Shown: positions 45,445-53,977 of the stretch, in pieces
Position numbering within the stretch: position 1 is the first letter of the stretch
How the letters are laid out: each line of letters begins with the position of its first letter
NCBI RefSeq assembly: GCF_900176595.1
Contig: NZ_LT838813.1
Span: 4,606,001 to 4,670,000 of the forward strand
Source: Aquiflexum balticum DSM 16537
GTDB lineage: Bacteria > Bacteroidota > Bacteroidia > Cytophagales > Cyclobacteriaceae
DNA: 64,000 nucleotides
Reading direction: 5' to 3'
Program-made: the position numbers and the translations under genes
Notes under the pieces: model-generated
Databases searched by the model: none
Seen by the model: only the letters and a program-made list of their open reading frames with translations
Told to the model about the DNA's origin: nothing

Positions 45445-47841
45445 CTACTCATCCTTTAAGGTATTTGCCGGATTTTGAACAAAAACCTTTATCGTCCTGT
45501 AGCCTATCGTCAGAAAGGAAATGAAGCCTACAACCAATATGGCCGTTACAAAAATCCAAGGAGACACTTCCGTTTTGTTTGCAAATCCTTCAAGCCATTG
45601 ATTGGAAAACCAAATCCCAAATACGGTGGCCAACACAGCGGATACTCCGAGCAATACAAAGAAATCTGCAGAAAGCACTTTGAGTACGTCAGATGCTTTG
45701 GCACCGAGCACTTTCCTGATACTGATTTCCCGGGTTTTTCTCAAAGCTACATAAGACACCAATCCAAACAATCCCATACAGGCAATGAGGATAGCTATCC
45801 CTGAAAAAAGGCTGAAAATCGTCCCGGTTTTTTCTTCCGAGCTGTACATACGCGCATATTCCTGATCTACAAACTTGTAATTGAAAGGCCTGTCGGGGGC
45901 CAAGGTTTTCCATATCCCCTCCATAGTAGCAAGGTTTTCAGTAGGATTTCCTTTTGGAAGCTTTGCCAAAATCACATTGGATTGCTCAGGATCGACCATG
46001 ATCGCCAAAGGACCAACCTGATGATGAAGGGAATTGAAATAGAAGTCGGCGACGACTGCCTTGACATAAGTCGGCGAACCGAAATTCAATTTTTTACCTA
46101 CCGCTTCTTCATTGGTCCATCCCAATTCTTTCACAGCTGCTTCATTTAGCATTACTGCATGTTCGATATCCTGATCTCTCGCAGCAGTCCTTGTCAATTC
46201 ATCCGCTGCAAAATCCTCTCCTGCCAGTATTTTAAATCCCAGGGTTTTGACGATATCTGGATCGACAGAATAGCCCGTAATCATAATTTCTTTCTCATTG
46301 CCAAAACCTGGAAAGATCTTGTATCCTGCTTTGATATAGATCGGCATGTCGGCAGCCAAAGTCACTGATTGCGCAGCGCCAGACCTCAGGAGTTCATTTT
46401 TGAGGCTTCCGACAGTTTCCCGCATGTTGTAGTGATAGCTCAGTGCTACCACTTCCTCCCTGTCATAGCCAAGATTGACTTCACGCATATAGTCCAATTG
46501 TTGCTGTACGATCAGCGTCGCCACCAACAAGCCGATGGATACAAAAAACTGGAATACTACAAGGCCTTTGCGAAGCCAAGCTCCACCCAAGATCTTGATG
46601 TTTTTGCCAAGGGCACGCAATGGTTCCATCCCAGAAAGAAACAATGCAGGATAAATCCCCGACAAAAATCCGATTACCAACAAGAGTCCGAATACCGCTA
46701 CCATGCCGACAGGAGAAACCAAAAGATCCAACTGAAGCGGCACGCCGGAAAAGTTTTCAAATGGCTGTTCAAGAAAATACAATACCAAGAGGCTAAATAT
46801 CAATCCGGAAAAAGTGAGGATAAAGGATTCGGAAATAAACTGACCAAAAAGCTGTACCCTGCTAGCCCCCATTACCTTTCGCAAACCAACTTCCTTGTTT
46901 CTCTCGGTGGCCTCTGCGGTCGCAAGGTTGACATAATTGATGATGCCTATGAAAATCAATAAAACAGCCACGAGGCCAAAGATATAGAGTTGTCGGATAT
47001 CGGAAGTGGGTTTGACAGTTTGGAGCCGGTTGTCCCCAAGGTGGATGGAAGTTACAGGTTGGAACAAAAAGGAGGTCTTGAAACCATAATTGTTCATGTC
47101 TTCACCCATGTATTTTTCGACCATTTGATCCAGTTTGGAAGTCAAAGCCGGTAGGTCGGCTTCAGGTATCAGCTTCGCATAGGAATAATAATTGGAGGGT
47201 GACCATTCGGGGTTTTTCCCATGCCGGTGTGTGGCAAAAGAGGCAATAAAGTCAAAATCCAAATGGCTGTTGGAAGGAAAATCCTGCATGACGCCTTTCA
47301 CAAGGTATTCCTTTCCATCAATCTTCAGCGTTTTGCCATTGGCATCTGCGGTATTTCTGAAATACCTTTTTGCGGTGCTTTCGGTCAAGACAATCTGATT
47401 GGGTTCAGTCAATACCAGGTCGGGATTTCCAAAAATCATCTCAAAATCAAAAACCTTAAAGAAATTCTGATCTGCAAAGGCAAACTTGCTTTCCTCTTGG
47501 TTTCCCTCTCCTGCTTCCACCATGACGGATGAAAAAATACTCAGGTCAAAAAGCAAAGTTGCGATTTCAACTTCAGGCACTTCTTCCATCAAAGTCGGGA
47601 CGAGCAAGGACGGTGTTGTCCCTACCAATTGGGTTTCCCCGCCGGAGACAAATTCCTGATTGAACTTGTAGATCCTTTCCGAGTCGGTGTACATCTTGTC
47701 ATAGCTCAACTCGTGATAAATATAGAGCGAGATCGCCAAAAAACTGACAATGGCAATCGTCAGACCAAGGATATTGATTCCTGTGTAAAGCTTCCGCTTG
47801 GAGAGGTTTCTGAAGGAGACTTTAAAGTAGTTTTTCCACAT
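45445..47841 (-). CDS. MacB/FtsX-type ABC transporter permease (5)
   Basis: The 798-residue intact permease begins MWKNYFKVSFRNLSKRKLYT and ends NPANTLKDE. It has two periplasmic domains and two FtsX blocks (KEVGLRKVMGASRVQLFGQF; REISIRKVLGAKASDVLKVL). The order of domains is the same as in the other four copies. It is the rightmost gene of the cluster and seems to have its own upstream control region, with the conserved 29-base motif 267 bases before its start codon. Confidence 0.92.
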   Translation of the reverse strand: MWKNYFKVSFRNLSKRKLYTGINILGLTIAIVSFLAISLYIYHELSYDKMYTDSERIYKFNQEFVSGGETQLVGTTPSLLVPTLMEEVPEVEIATLLFDLSIFSSVMVEAGEGNQEESKFAFADQNFFKVFDFEMIFGNPDLVLTEPNQIVLTESTAKRYFRNTADANGKTLKIDGKEYLVKGVMQDFPSNSHLDFDFIASFATHRHGKNPEWSPSNYYSYAKLIPEADLPALTSKLDQMVEKYMGEDMNNYGFKTSFLFQPVTSIHLGDNRLQTVKPTSDIRQLYIFGLVAVLLIFIGIINYVNLATAEATERNKEVGLRKVMGASRVQLFGQFISESFILTFSGLIFSLLVLYFLEQPFENFSGVPLQLDLLVSPVGMVAVFGLLLVIGFLSGIYPALFLSGMEPLRALGKNIKILGGAWLRKGLVVFQFFVSIGLLVATLIVQQQLDYMREVNLGYDREEVVALSYHYNMRETVGSLKNELLRSGAAQSVTLAADMPIYIKAGYKIFPGFGNEKEIMITGYSVDPDIVKTLGFKILAGEDFAADELTRTAARDQDIEHAVMLNEAAVKELGWTNEEAVGKKLNFGSPTYVKAVVADFYFNSLHHQVGPLAIMVDPEQSNVILAKLPKGNPTENLATMEGIWKTLAPDRPFNYKFVDQEYARMYSSEEKTGTIFSLFSGIAILIACMGLFGLVSYVALRKTREISIRKVLGAKASDVLKVLSADFFVLLGVSAVLATVFGIWFSNQWLEGFANKTEVSPWIFVTAILVVGFISFLTIGYRTIKVFVQNPANTLKDE

Positions 47842-48237
47842 ATTGAATAGACGTGAGATTTAAGACGTTAGACTTAAGATCTAAGATGAAAGGTTTCAGA
47901 CCATTTTGGAGGTAATTTGATTTGGCATTTGAATTCATAGATTTTTTGAGTTAAATCTAAAAGGCCGTTATTTTTTTAATAAAAATAGTTGGTTTTGTTT
48001 TCAATTGTACCTTATGGTCCACGATTATAATTCTAGAATTATGCCATATGTAATTATTTAAAAATCAGAGTAATATGTGAAAAAAAGGAAATAATTTGAA
48101 AAAAAGTCGTACAGTTTTGACCGTCAGCGGACAAACTTCTACATAACAATCAGAAAAGGTTTAATGAAAGAGTCGGGTGATTGTTTTTAAAACTTATTAA
48201 AGGCCAGTCTGTTTATAATAAAGCATAAGTGGACTTT
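47842..48237. other. AT-rich control region upstream of permease (5)
   Basis: This 396-base gap contains no supported gene. It holds the 29-base motif at 48108-48136. On the minus strand a TGGCAT whose first base is at 48046 lies 62 bases from the motif, at almost the same spacing as the -24 element of permease 4. Its -12 part (TAGA) is poor. A long 5' leader of about 190 bases would follow. Confidence 0.5.
48108..48136 (-). promoter_or_regulatory. conserved upstream motif of permease (5)
   Basis: The plus strand reads CGTACAGTTTTGACCGTC, then AGCGGACAAAC. It matches the 43784-43812 motif at 21 of 29 positions. Candidate binding site for a shared activator of the permease genes. Confidence 0.5.
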
Positions 48238-48693
48238 TCAGTGAAAATGCATCTTCATTCCTTCGTGGGATGAAATAAATCCCAGGTCTTCATAAAATTT
48301 GATGGCTTCAGGTCTTTTTTTGTCAGTTGTCAATTGCAATAAATGGGCATTTCGTTCTTTTGCTCTTTCAATAGCCCAAGCAAACATTTTTTTTCCCAAC
48401 CCCAATCCTCTTTGATCTTTTCTTATCCGTACTGCTTCAATCTGAGCCCTTATTCCGCCCCGATAGGTTAGGTATTGGATGAAGGATAACTGTAAGGTTC
48501 CGATAATTTCCTGATTATCATCTTCGACTACAATCAATTCCTGATTTGGGTCTGAATCTATTTTTTCAAATGCACTCAGATATTCCTTGGGTAAGGGTAC
48601 TTGAAAATTCTCTCTTGTTTTCCCAAGTTCATCGTCAGCAATCATTTCTACAATTTGAGAAACATCACTTTTAGTGGCTTTTCTAAATTTCAT
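48238..48693 (-). CDS. GNAT-family N-acetyltransferase
   Basis: The 151-residue product has the GNAT fold signatures: an N-terminal FRKATKSDVSQIVEMI, a central strand IGTLQLSFI, and the acetyl-CoA loop RIRKDQRGLGLGKKMF (Q/RxxGxG, about 92-107). The C-terminus KRPEAIKFYEDLGF is the usual GNAT ending. It acetylates an unidentified amine. The gene stands alone between noncoding stretches. Confidence 0.9.
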   Translation of the reverse strand: MKFRKATKSDVSQIVEMIADDELGKTRENFQVPLPKEYLSAFEKIDSDPNQELIVVEDDNQEIIGTLQLSFIQYLTYRGGIRAQIEAVRIRKDQRGLGLGKKMFAWAIERAKERNAHLLQLTTDKKRPEAIKFYEDLGFISSHEGMKMHFH

Positions 48694-48942
48694 TCCCTAC
48701 TACTTAAACATTATTAATTATTGTAATCTATTGATTATTTGATTTAAACTTAAACCTTAAAAGTTATTTTTTTATCATCTTTAACAAAAATCCAGCTTAC
48801 TCAACCCAAATGAAAGAGGATAAATTTAGATTAGTGAGAGCTTTTGAAAAGATTCTACTAAAACTACAATCTTGTTGGTCTTTTTCAAAATGTCTAATTC
48901 AAAAAACAAAGAGCTAATTCATCAGAGCTTTTCTCTTTATCA

Positions 48943-49153
48943 TCAACAATGTTCATTTTCATTCAAAATGGCAATGGCAAAAATAAATACCAAATTCCCC
49001 AAACCGCACCATTGAAAGGTTCTGATGGAAAGGTAAGTCCCAAATTATTATAATGGTTTTCCCAGTAAGACTTAGGCAATAACTCGTTTCTTACAAATTC
49101 AGATATGCTTATCCAGAAGGTAGCCAAAAGGATAGGCAAAATTGTTTTTTCAT
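48943..49153 (-). pseudogene. remnant of a small membrane protein gene
   Basis: The minus strand from the ATG at 49153 encodes, after a 1-base shift in a run of six A, the stretch ILPILLATFWISISEFVRNE and then SYWENHYNNLGLTFPSEP, NGAVWGIWYL. This is the start of a small Bacteroidetes membrane protein family of unknown function. A second 1-base shortfall in a T run leads to stops at about 48963 or 48943, after about 65 residues, while the family is about twice as long. It is a decayed fragment; family identity is from recall. Confidence 0.55.
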
Positions 49154-49265
49154 TGTTTCAGTTCCAATAAAATTTAAGGATATTCATTTGATCTATATTT
49201 AATGCTCTGGCTAAATTTCATCAAGCCTAAACCATGTTTTTCGATAAAAAAGTCAACAATTCAAA

Positions 49266-49314
49266 ATAAAAAAAACCGGCTGATGAAAACAGCCGGTTAT
49301 TGTTTTTTTGAATT
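49266..49314. terminator. bidirectional terminator
   Basis: AACCGGCTG (49274-49282) and CAGCCGGTT (49290-49298) form a perfect 9-bp GC-rich stem with a 7-base loop. An A-run precedes and a TTGTTTTTTT run follows. It suits termination of the TonB-C gene on the minus strand. Confidence 0.85.
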
Positions 49315-49324
49315 AAATAGTGTT

Positions 49325-50035
49325 TTACTTAATCATAGTCGGAAACGAAGGATTTGTCTTTAAATTAAATGTGATCGGCAGAACCGATAAAGATGCTACT
49401 TCTACATTGTTAATTTCTGCTGGCTTCCATTTTCCTTCTGTCGCTTTAATGGCTTTTATAGCCTGTTCCTCAAGGTCTTCCACATAAAAATCCATGGCAG
49501 TCTCTATATTACTTGTAGTCGAAGCAAATGGTATTTCACCGTTAGCATCCACCACAAATCTTACATAAATAGTTCCCTCAAGTCCCCAATCCTTAGCTCC
49601 TTCAGGATATTTAATATTGCTCAACAAGGTATTTTCCAGTGCTTTCTCACCACCTTCAAAGCTTGCTTCTTTATCAACCGAATAAAATACTCCCATCCTG
49701 TTGGTTGAACTCTTCATTTTGTTCCGGTTGCTTTTGAGGTCAAAGAGGACTACTTCCAATCTTTTTCTATTGATCTCATGGTCAACTCCGGTTACGGTCA
49801 CATTATCTAGTTTTCCGTCCTTCATGCTATAAGAATAGGAAAAAGTCGGATAATCTTTCACAATTTCATTGATCTGCATGAGATAATTCAGATTTTCATC
49901 CTGTAATTCCTCTAACTCACTTTTTGACAGATCACCCCTATCCTGCGCATATAATCCCTTGGATTGCAAGAGAATAAAGGCCATAAAAAAGGATAAAATT
50001 GCAAATGTTTTAAATGGATTAATATATCGTATCAT
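49325..50035 (-). CDS. TonB C-terminal-domain protein (exported)
   Basis: The 236-residue product has a signal peptide (about 1-31, ending LYAQ). A region of unknown fold follows, and then a TonB-C-like domain of about 95 residues: YPEGAKDWGLEGTIYVRFVVDANGEI, then AIKATEGKWKPA. In Bacteroidetes such domains often stand alone as periplasmic proteins or belong to energy transducers. This copy lacks the N-terminal membrane anchor and Pro-rich spacer of a true TonB, so it does not look like one. A terminator follows. Confidence 0.78.
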   Translation of the reverse strand: MIRYINPFKTFAILSFFMAFILLQSKGLYAQDRGDLSKSELEELQDENLNYLMQINEIVKDYPTFSYSYSMKDGKLDNVTVTGVDHEINRKRLEVVLFDLKSNRNKMKSSTNRMGVFYSVDKEASFEGGEKALENTLLSNIKYPEGAKDWGLEGTIYVRFVVDANGEIPFASTTSNIETAMDFYVEDLEEQAIKAIKATEGKWKPAEINNVEVASLSVLPITFNLKTNPSFPTMIK

Positions 50036-50487
50036 AATTTTGCTGGTTTAATAATTAAACAAACGTTATCCTTTACCGGGATGCATAAACAGTTCTTGTT
50101 TATATTATTCACCATCAATTAAATTTTGTCAAAAATTCAATTCAGGAAAATTCCTCACTATTTCAAGGTGTATTTGAAATCCCGTCTGATAACAAATTAA
50201 ACTACTTAGAATTGAGCAAAATACATACCAATAATTGTTTTATTATAATTTAATTTTATAAAATATTTATATAAATCAATTTTTTATTATTTAAATACCA
50301 TTAATAATTATAAGATTTTACATCAAAATGCCAGATGATATTCCAATGCAAACAATTGGTGTTTTTATAGATCCAAAATCGAGCTTAAAGAATATTCAAA
50401 ATTTAGATAAAAGATGAGTGTTCAAAATTCAATCAGAAAACATTTCAAACCAATATTTGATTAATTTTATAATATATTGACCAAACC
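50036..50487. other. AT-rich intergenic region
   Basis: This 452-base gap separates divergent genes. It is very AT-rich (for example TTTTATTATTTAAATACC) and shows no supported ORF or repeat. It must hold the promoters for the TonB-C gene and the exported methyltransferase gene. Confidence 0.5.
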
Positions 50488-51198
50488 ATGAAATCTACCT
50501 CAACCTCCTTTTTATTCATCTTCCTTAGTTTTACCTGTTTGGGTCAGATCAACAATCAGGAAGATATTTACTCTTACAAAACACCTGACCGTGATGGTAC
50601 AGGAAAGGTGTACATGGGCAGGGAGATTTCTCAGGTGATGAATTTTATGGGTATGAGTTGGCTGGAAAGATCTACCCGACCACAGGAAGAAAATACTGAA
50701 TTGGCCATTAAAAATCTGCCCATCAACAAAAGCAGCATAGTCGCTGACATTGGTGCAGGTTCGGGATATTATACTTTTCGAATTGCCAAGCGGGTTCCTG
50801 ATGGATTGGTTTATGCTGTTGAAATTCAGGATCCTGCCATCAAATACCTTGAAGAGAAGAGTAAGGAATTGGGTTTTGACAATGTCAAAACAATCAAAGG
50901 AACAGAAAAATCTCCCAACTTACCTGAAAAATCCATCGACCTCGCCATCATGGTGGACGTGTACCATGAATTGCTATATCCCCATGAAGTATTGCAGGAA
51001 ATCAAAAAATCATTGAAAACTGACGGAAAATTGTTGCTGATTGAATACAGAGGTGAGGATCCAAAGGTAAGAATCAAACCATTGCACAAAATGACCATGG
51101 ACCAGGTCACAAAGGAACTATCAGCCAACGGCTTCAAACTGGTACAAAACGGTCAGTTTATGAATATTCAGCATTTTTTGGTTTTCGAGAAAGAGTAA
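50488..51198 (+). CDS. exported class I SAM-dependent methyltransferase
   Basis: The 236-residue product begins with a plausible Sec signal (STSFLFIFLSFTCLGQ, about 5-20). After a short linker with YKTPDRDGTGKVYMGREIS comes a Rossmann-type methyltransferase domain: motif I VADIGAGSGYYTFRIA near 84-99, an acidic residue at the end of strand 2 (VYAVEIQD), the post-II motif IDLAIMVDVYHELL, and motif III GKLLLIEYRGED. The signal is unusual for this enzyme class because SAM is cytoplasmic. It may be a lipoprotein-like signal (FTC), or the enzyme may stay tethered. Substrate unknown. Confidence 0.85.
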   Translation: MKSTSTSFLFIFLSFTCLGQINNQEDIYSYKTPDRDGTGKVYMGREISQVMNFMGMSWLERSTRPQEENTELAIKNLPINKSSIVADIGAGSGYYTFRIAKRVPDGLVYAVEIQDPAIKYLEEKSKELGFDNVKTIKGTEKSPNLPEKSIDLAIMVDVYHELLYPHEVLQEIKKSLKTDGKLLLIEYRGEDPKVRIKPLHKMTMDQVTKELSANGFKLVQNGQFMNIQHFLVFEKE

Positions 51199-51243
51199 AT
51201 TTTAAAATTCTACGTTTATAATTCAGTGTTTTCAAATCCATGA

Positions 51244-51771
51244 CTAAATAATCTTGAGTGTTAAATGGTATTGAACGCATTTTTCACGGAAATAATCCAA
51301 TAATTCATTTTCTTTTTTCTTACTATCCAATCGAAACCTGATCAACTTGGACTTCCCTTTTTTGGGCTTGATGTAAATATAATTAAGCTCATTGGCTTCA
51401 TAAGGAATTGATTCCTCTTTCAAAGGCCACCAGTTTCTATGGAATGTGGATGCTTTGTTGAATAAGATTAATCTAATTTTCGAAACCTCAGTAAACAGAA
51501 AATTTTTCTTTTTTCCATTCTTGATAAAAATGACACCTTTTTTACGGAGGAGCATCTCGCCTGATTTTTTTGAAGTAAAAAATAAATAGTTAATCAAAAA
51601 AAACAAAAAGCCGGCGGCAATAGGAAGGCTCACCACAATCCCCCAATAGGGCAGTGATTTGTTAATTACAACAAATAAACCGAAACCTATCATCAACAAT
51701 CCAAATCCTGAAATATTCAATATTTGGGATGTATTGTTTGTTTCTTTGATATCTAATGCAAGTTCTTTCAT
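51244..51771 (-). CDS. hypothetical membrane protein with two helices
   Basis: The 175-residue product has two adjacent hydrophobic segments (about 20-38 and 43-70). A cytoplasmic or periplasmic beta-rich tail follows (GVIFIKNGKKKNFLF, YIYIKPKKGKSKLIRFRL). This resembles the general layout of PH-domain-like membrane proteins (YcxB/YdbT class), but I see no firm motif. Function unknown. Convergent with the methyltransferase gene. Confidence 0.7.
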   Translation of the reverse strand: MKELALDIKETNNTSQILNISGFGLLMIGFGLFVVINKSLPYWGIVVSLPIAAGFLFFLINYLFFTSKKSGEMLLRKKGVIFIKNGKKKNFLFTEVSKIRLILFNKASTFHRNWWPLKEESIPYEANELNYIYIKPKKGKSKLIRFRLDSKKKENELLDYFREKCVQYHLTLKII

Positions 51772-51924
51772 TTTTTCTTATACTTTATCAACATAGCGTT
51801 GGGTTTGAGGGTTTCATTACTAAATAACAAAACAATCACCGTTCCAAACTTACTGAAATCCAAAAAGGCAAGTTTTACCTGGCATAAAATTGAATAAACC
51901 GACCGGAATAATTAGCTTTATTTC

Positions 51925-52344
51925 ATGATGATAGACAATCTCCTGAAAATCGAAAAAATCGGAAAGCAATTATTAAGAGGTGGCATTGCCCTATATCTGG
52001 CTTCGATCATATTTTTTACGCTTGGAAATATTAAATCAGCGGAAGCAGTACAATTACATACCGGATTGGTAGGAATGCTTTTGTTTGGATTAATATTTTT
52101 ACTGCTGTTCCATTATAAAAATCCCAAAGCGGGAGCTATAGGAGGTGCTGGTGTTATCTTGTTCTTTTTATCCTCAGCAATTTTGGTTGCTTACAGTGAC
52201 TTTAATCAAAATATGTCAGGTTCAATCATCTTTCTCCGTATTATCAAAGATATCCTGCTTGCCTTTGGCGCATTGATTCTGACCGGGGAATCTGTCAAAG
52301 AAATGGTGAGACAAAAAATAACCAAACCTTTTCCTAAGCGATAA
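51925..52344 (+). CDS. hypothetical small multi-pass membrane protein
   Basis: The 139-residue product has four hydrophobic helices (about 18-33, 45-62, 69-88, 103-120). A possible family is DUF417/YkgB-like, but I do not recognise a diagnostic motif. It is preceded by a leader with AATAATTAGCTTTATTTC and an A-rich start. Function unknown. Confidence 0.65.
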   Translation: MMIDNLLKIEKIGKQLLRGGIALYLASIIFFTLGNIKSAEAVQLHTGLVGMLLFGLIFLLLFHYKNPKAGAIGGAGVILFFLSSAILVAYSDFNQNMSGSIIFLRIIKDILLAFGALILTGESVKEMVRQKITKPFPKR

Positions 52345-52353
52345 AACTAAAAA

Positions 52354-52698
52354 TCAATTGTTCCATATCAATTGGTATATCAAAATCAATACAGCAAAAC
52401 CAACAATAGTAGTATAGATCAATTTGTTGTATTTAGCCAGCCAATTGGGCAAGTAAATATCAAAATTATGGGCTTGGGAGTCAGAATATTTTCTAGCTAT
52501 CAAAGTGACCGGGCAAATTGCTCTAAAGACCAACAATACAAGCCCCTCCAAAACAATCAGTCCAAGACAGATCCAAACCCATTTGTCTATCTTATTGACA
52601 ATAACTGCATATAATAAGTAAAAAATCACCACATTAAAGAACAACCAAATGGCTGTATGCAGAATTTTGATCCAAATAAGTTTAGACGCATTTTTCAT
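52354..52698 (-). CDS. hypothetical small membrane protein
   Basis: The product is 114 residues from MKNASKLIWIKILH; a longer frame from 52719 would overlap the upstream oxidoreductase. Three hydrophobic helices are visible (about 12-32, 36-56, 88-108). Its stop nearly meets that of the convergent membrane protein, 9 bases apart. It lies 5 bases after the MDR oxidoreductase stop on the same strand, so the two are probably cotranscribed. Function unknown. Confidence 0.65.
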   Translation of the reverse strand: MKNASKLIWIKILHTAIWLFFNVVIFYLLYAVIVNKIDKWVWICLGLIVLEGLVLLVFRAICPVTLIARKYSDSQAHNFDIYLPNWLAKYNKLIYTTIVGFAVLILIYQLIWNN

Positions 52699-52703
52699 TT
52701 GAA

Positions 52704-53729
52704 TCAAACATTCTCCCAATGCACAACAATTTTGCCTATAGATTGACGGGATTCAAGAAATTCGTGGGCTTCAGACAATTGATTGGAGGAATATTCTCTC
52801 CCAATTTCAGGATCAAAAACTCCATCTTGGTAAAGTCTAAACACCTCTTTCATGCAATGCTGAAGCAAAGCCGGTTTATCTTCAGCAATTCTAAGCATAT
52901 TCAAACCAATAATGGAAATTGATCGCATCATCAAGATTATGGGTGACCATATTCCAAAACCTGCTGCAACTTTGAATTTATGGAAAGGGCTTTTGGAAGC
53001 TGACATGCTACTGCCGCCATAGACAACTATTTTACCCCCGCTATTGAGTAGGTTTATTCCCTTTCGGACAGAAATTCCACCAACCGGATCGAATACAGCA
53101 TCAAGCTTTTTCTTCCATCCTGCTTCCTCCAAGACCTTTTCAAAATCTGTATTTCTGTAATCTATGGGAAGATCTACCCCCTGAGTCTTAAGATAATTTA
53201 ATTTATGTGAACTGGCAGTTCCGGCAATCACGCAGCCTCTTCTTTTGGCCATTTGAATCAGGGCCGTTCCTACCCCACCTGCAGCTGCATGGATCAATAC
53301 ATGATCTCCCGGATGGAGGTTCAGACATTCTTCCAATGCGTACCAAGCCGTACTATACTGAACCGAAAGGGCAAGGGCCTTGCTTGCAAGTACGGTATCC
53401 CCTATTGGAATTGCCGCCAGTTCCGGTGTCAATACATGGCTGGCATAGCCTCCAAACCTGCTGAATGCCAAAACCCTATCCCCTACTTTAAAATTTTTGA
53501 CAGCTGCACCGATTTTTTCAACGCGGCCCACTGCTTCATAGCCAATAACTGTTGGCAAAGGCGGACATTCCCTATAAAGCCCAAGCCGGGCCATCACATC
53601 TGCGTAATTGAGTCCAAAAGATTCTGTTTTGATCAGAACTTCATCATCCTTGGGATCGGTTAAAATCATATCCCTCAGTTCAAAAGCTTCTTTGGCTGAG
53701 CCGTTTTTTACTAAATGGAATGCTTTCAT
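52704..53729 (-). CDS. zinc-free MDR-superfamily oxidoreductase (quinone-oxidoreductase type)
   Basis: From the ATG at 53729 the product is 341 residues (MKAFHLVKNGSAKEAFE), chosen because family members start with a strand like this; a longer frame adds six residues. The N-terminal GroES-like domain (GLNYADVMARLGLY, VIGYEAVGRVEKIG) and the Rossmann motif AAAGGVGTALIQMAK (near 150) mark a quinone-oxidoreductase/VAT1-like member. It lacks the structural-zinc Cys set of alcohol dehydrogenases. It reduces quinones or alkenals with NADPH in the usual members. Substrate here is not evident. Confidence 0.88.
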   Translation of the reverse strand: MKAFHLVKNGSAKEAFELRDMILTDPKDDEVLIKTESFGLNYADVMARLGLYRECPPLPTVIGYEAVGRVEKIGAAVKNFKVGDRVLAFSRFGGYASHVLTPELAAIPIGDTVLASKALALSVQYSTAWYALEECLNLHPGDHVLIHAAAGGVGTALIQMAKRRGCVIAGTASSHKLNYLKTQGVDLPIDYRNTDFEKVLEEAGWKKKLDAVFDPVGGISVRKGINLLNSGGKIVVYGGSSMSASKSPFHKFKVAAGFGIWSPIILMMRSISIIGLNMLRIAEDKPALLQHCMKEVFRLYQDGVFDPEIGREYSSNQLSEAHEFLESRQSIGKIVVHWENV

Positions 53730-53747
53730 GGCAATTGAATTGGTCAA

Positions 53748-53977
53748 ATAGAAAATTCAAGTCAATGACCAATAAAACTTGGTGATAAAAGCAAGCTCCT
53801 GTTTTTGGTCATCGTGTCATAAGTTAAACCAAAACGATTTGGGAAGCAAAACTCTTCTCCCTTCATTTCTCCGAATGGAAAGTTAGATTCTGATGAATTG
53901 CCGGATTTTAAGGAGAAGATGAATCAAATTAAATTGGGTAACTATGCAGCACCGCTATAATTGGGCTTTTATAAGAT
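53748..53977. other. intergenic region between oxidoreductase and usher-like gene
   Basis: This 230-base gap lies downstream of the usher-like gene and upstream of the oxidoreductase. It contains no ORF and no clear hairpin with a T-run. The end of the surface-fibre operon and the oxidoreductase promoter must fall here. Confidence 0.4.

Noticed and set aside
46369-46962. Plus-strand 197-codon frame
   Set aside because: It is a shadow of permease 5; the translation is Lys/Gln-rich and meaningless, while the minus strand carries conserved FtsX blocks.
49325-50035. A true TonB energy transducer
   Set aside because: It has a cleavable signal and no N-terminal anchor plus Pro-rich spacer, and no ExbB/ExbD genes are near.
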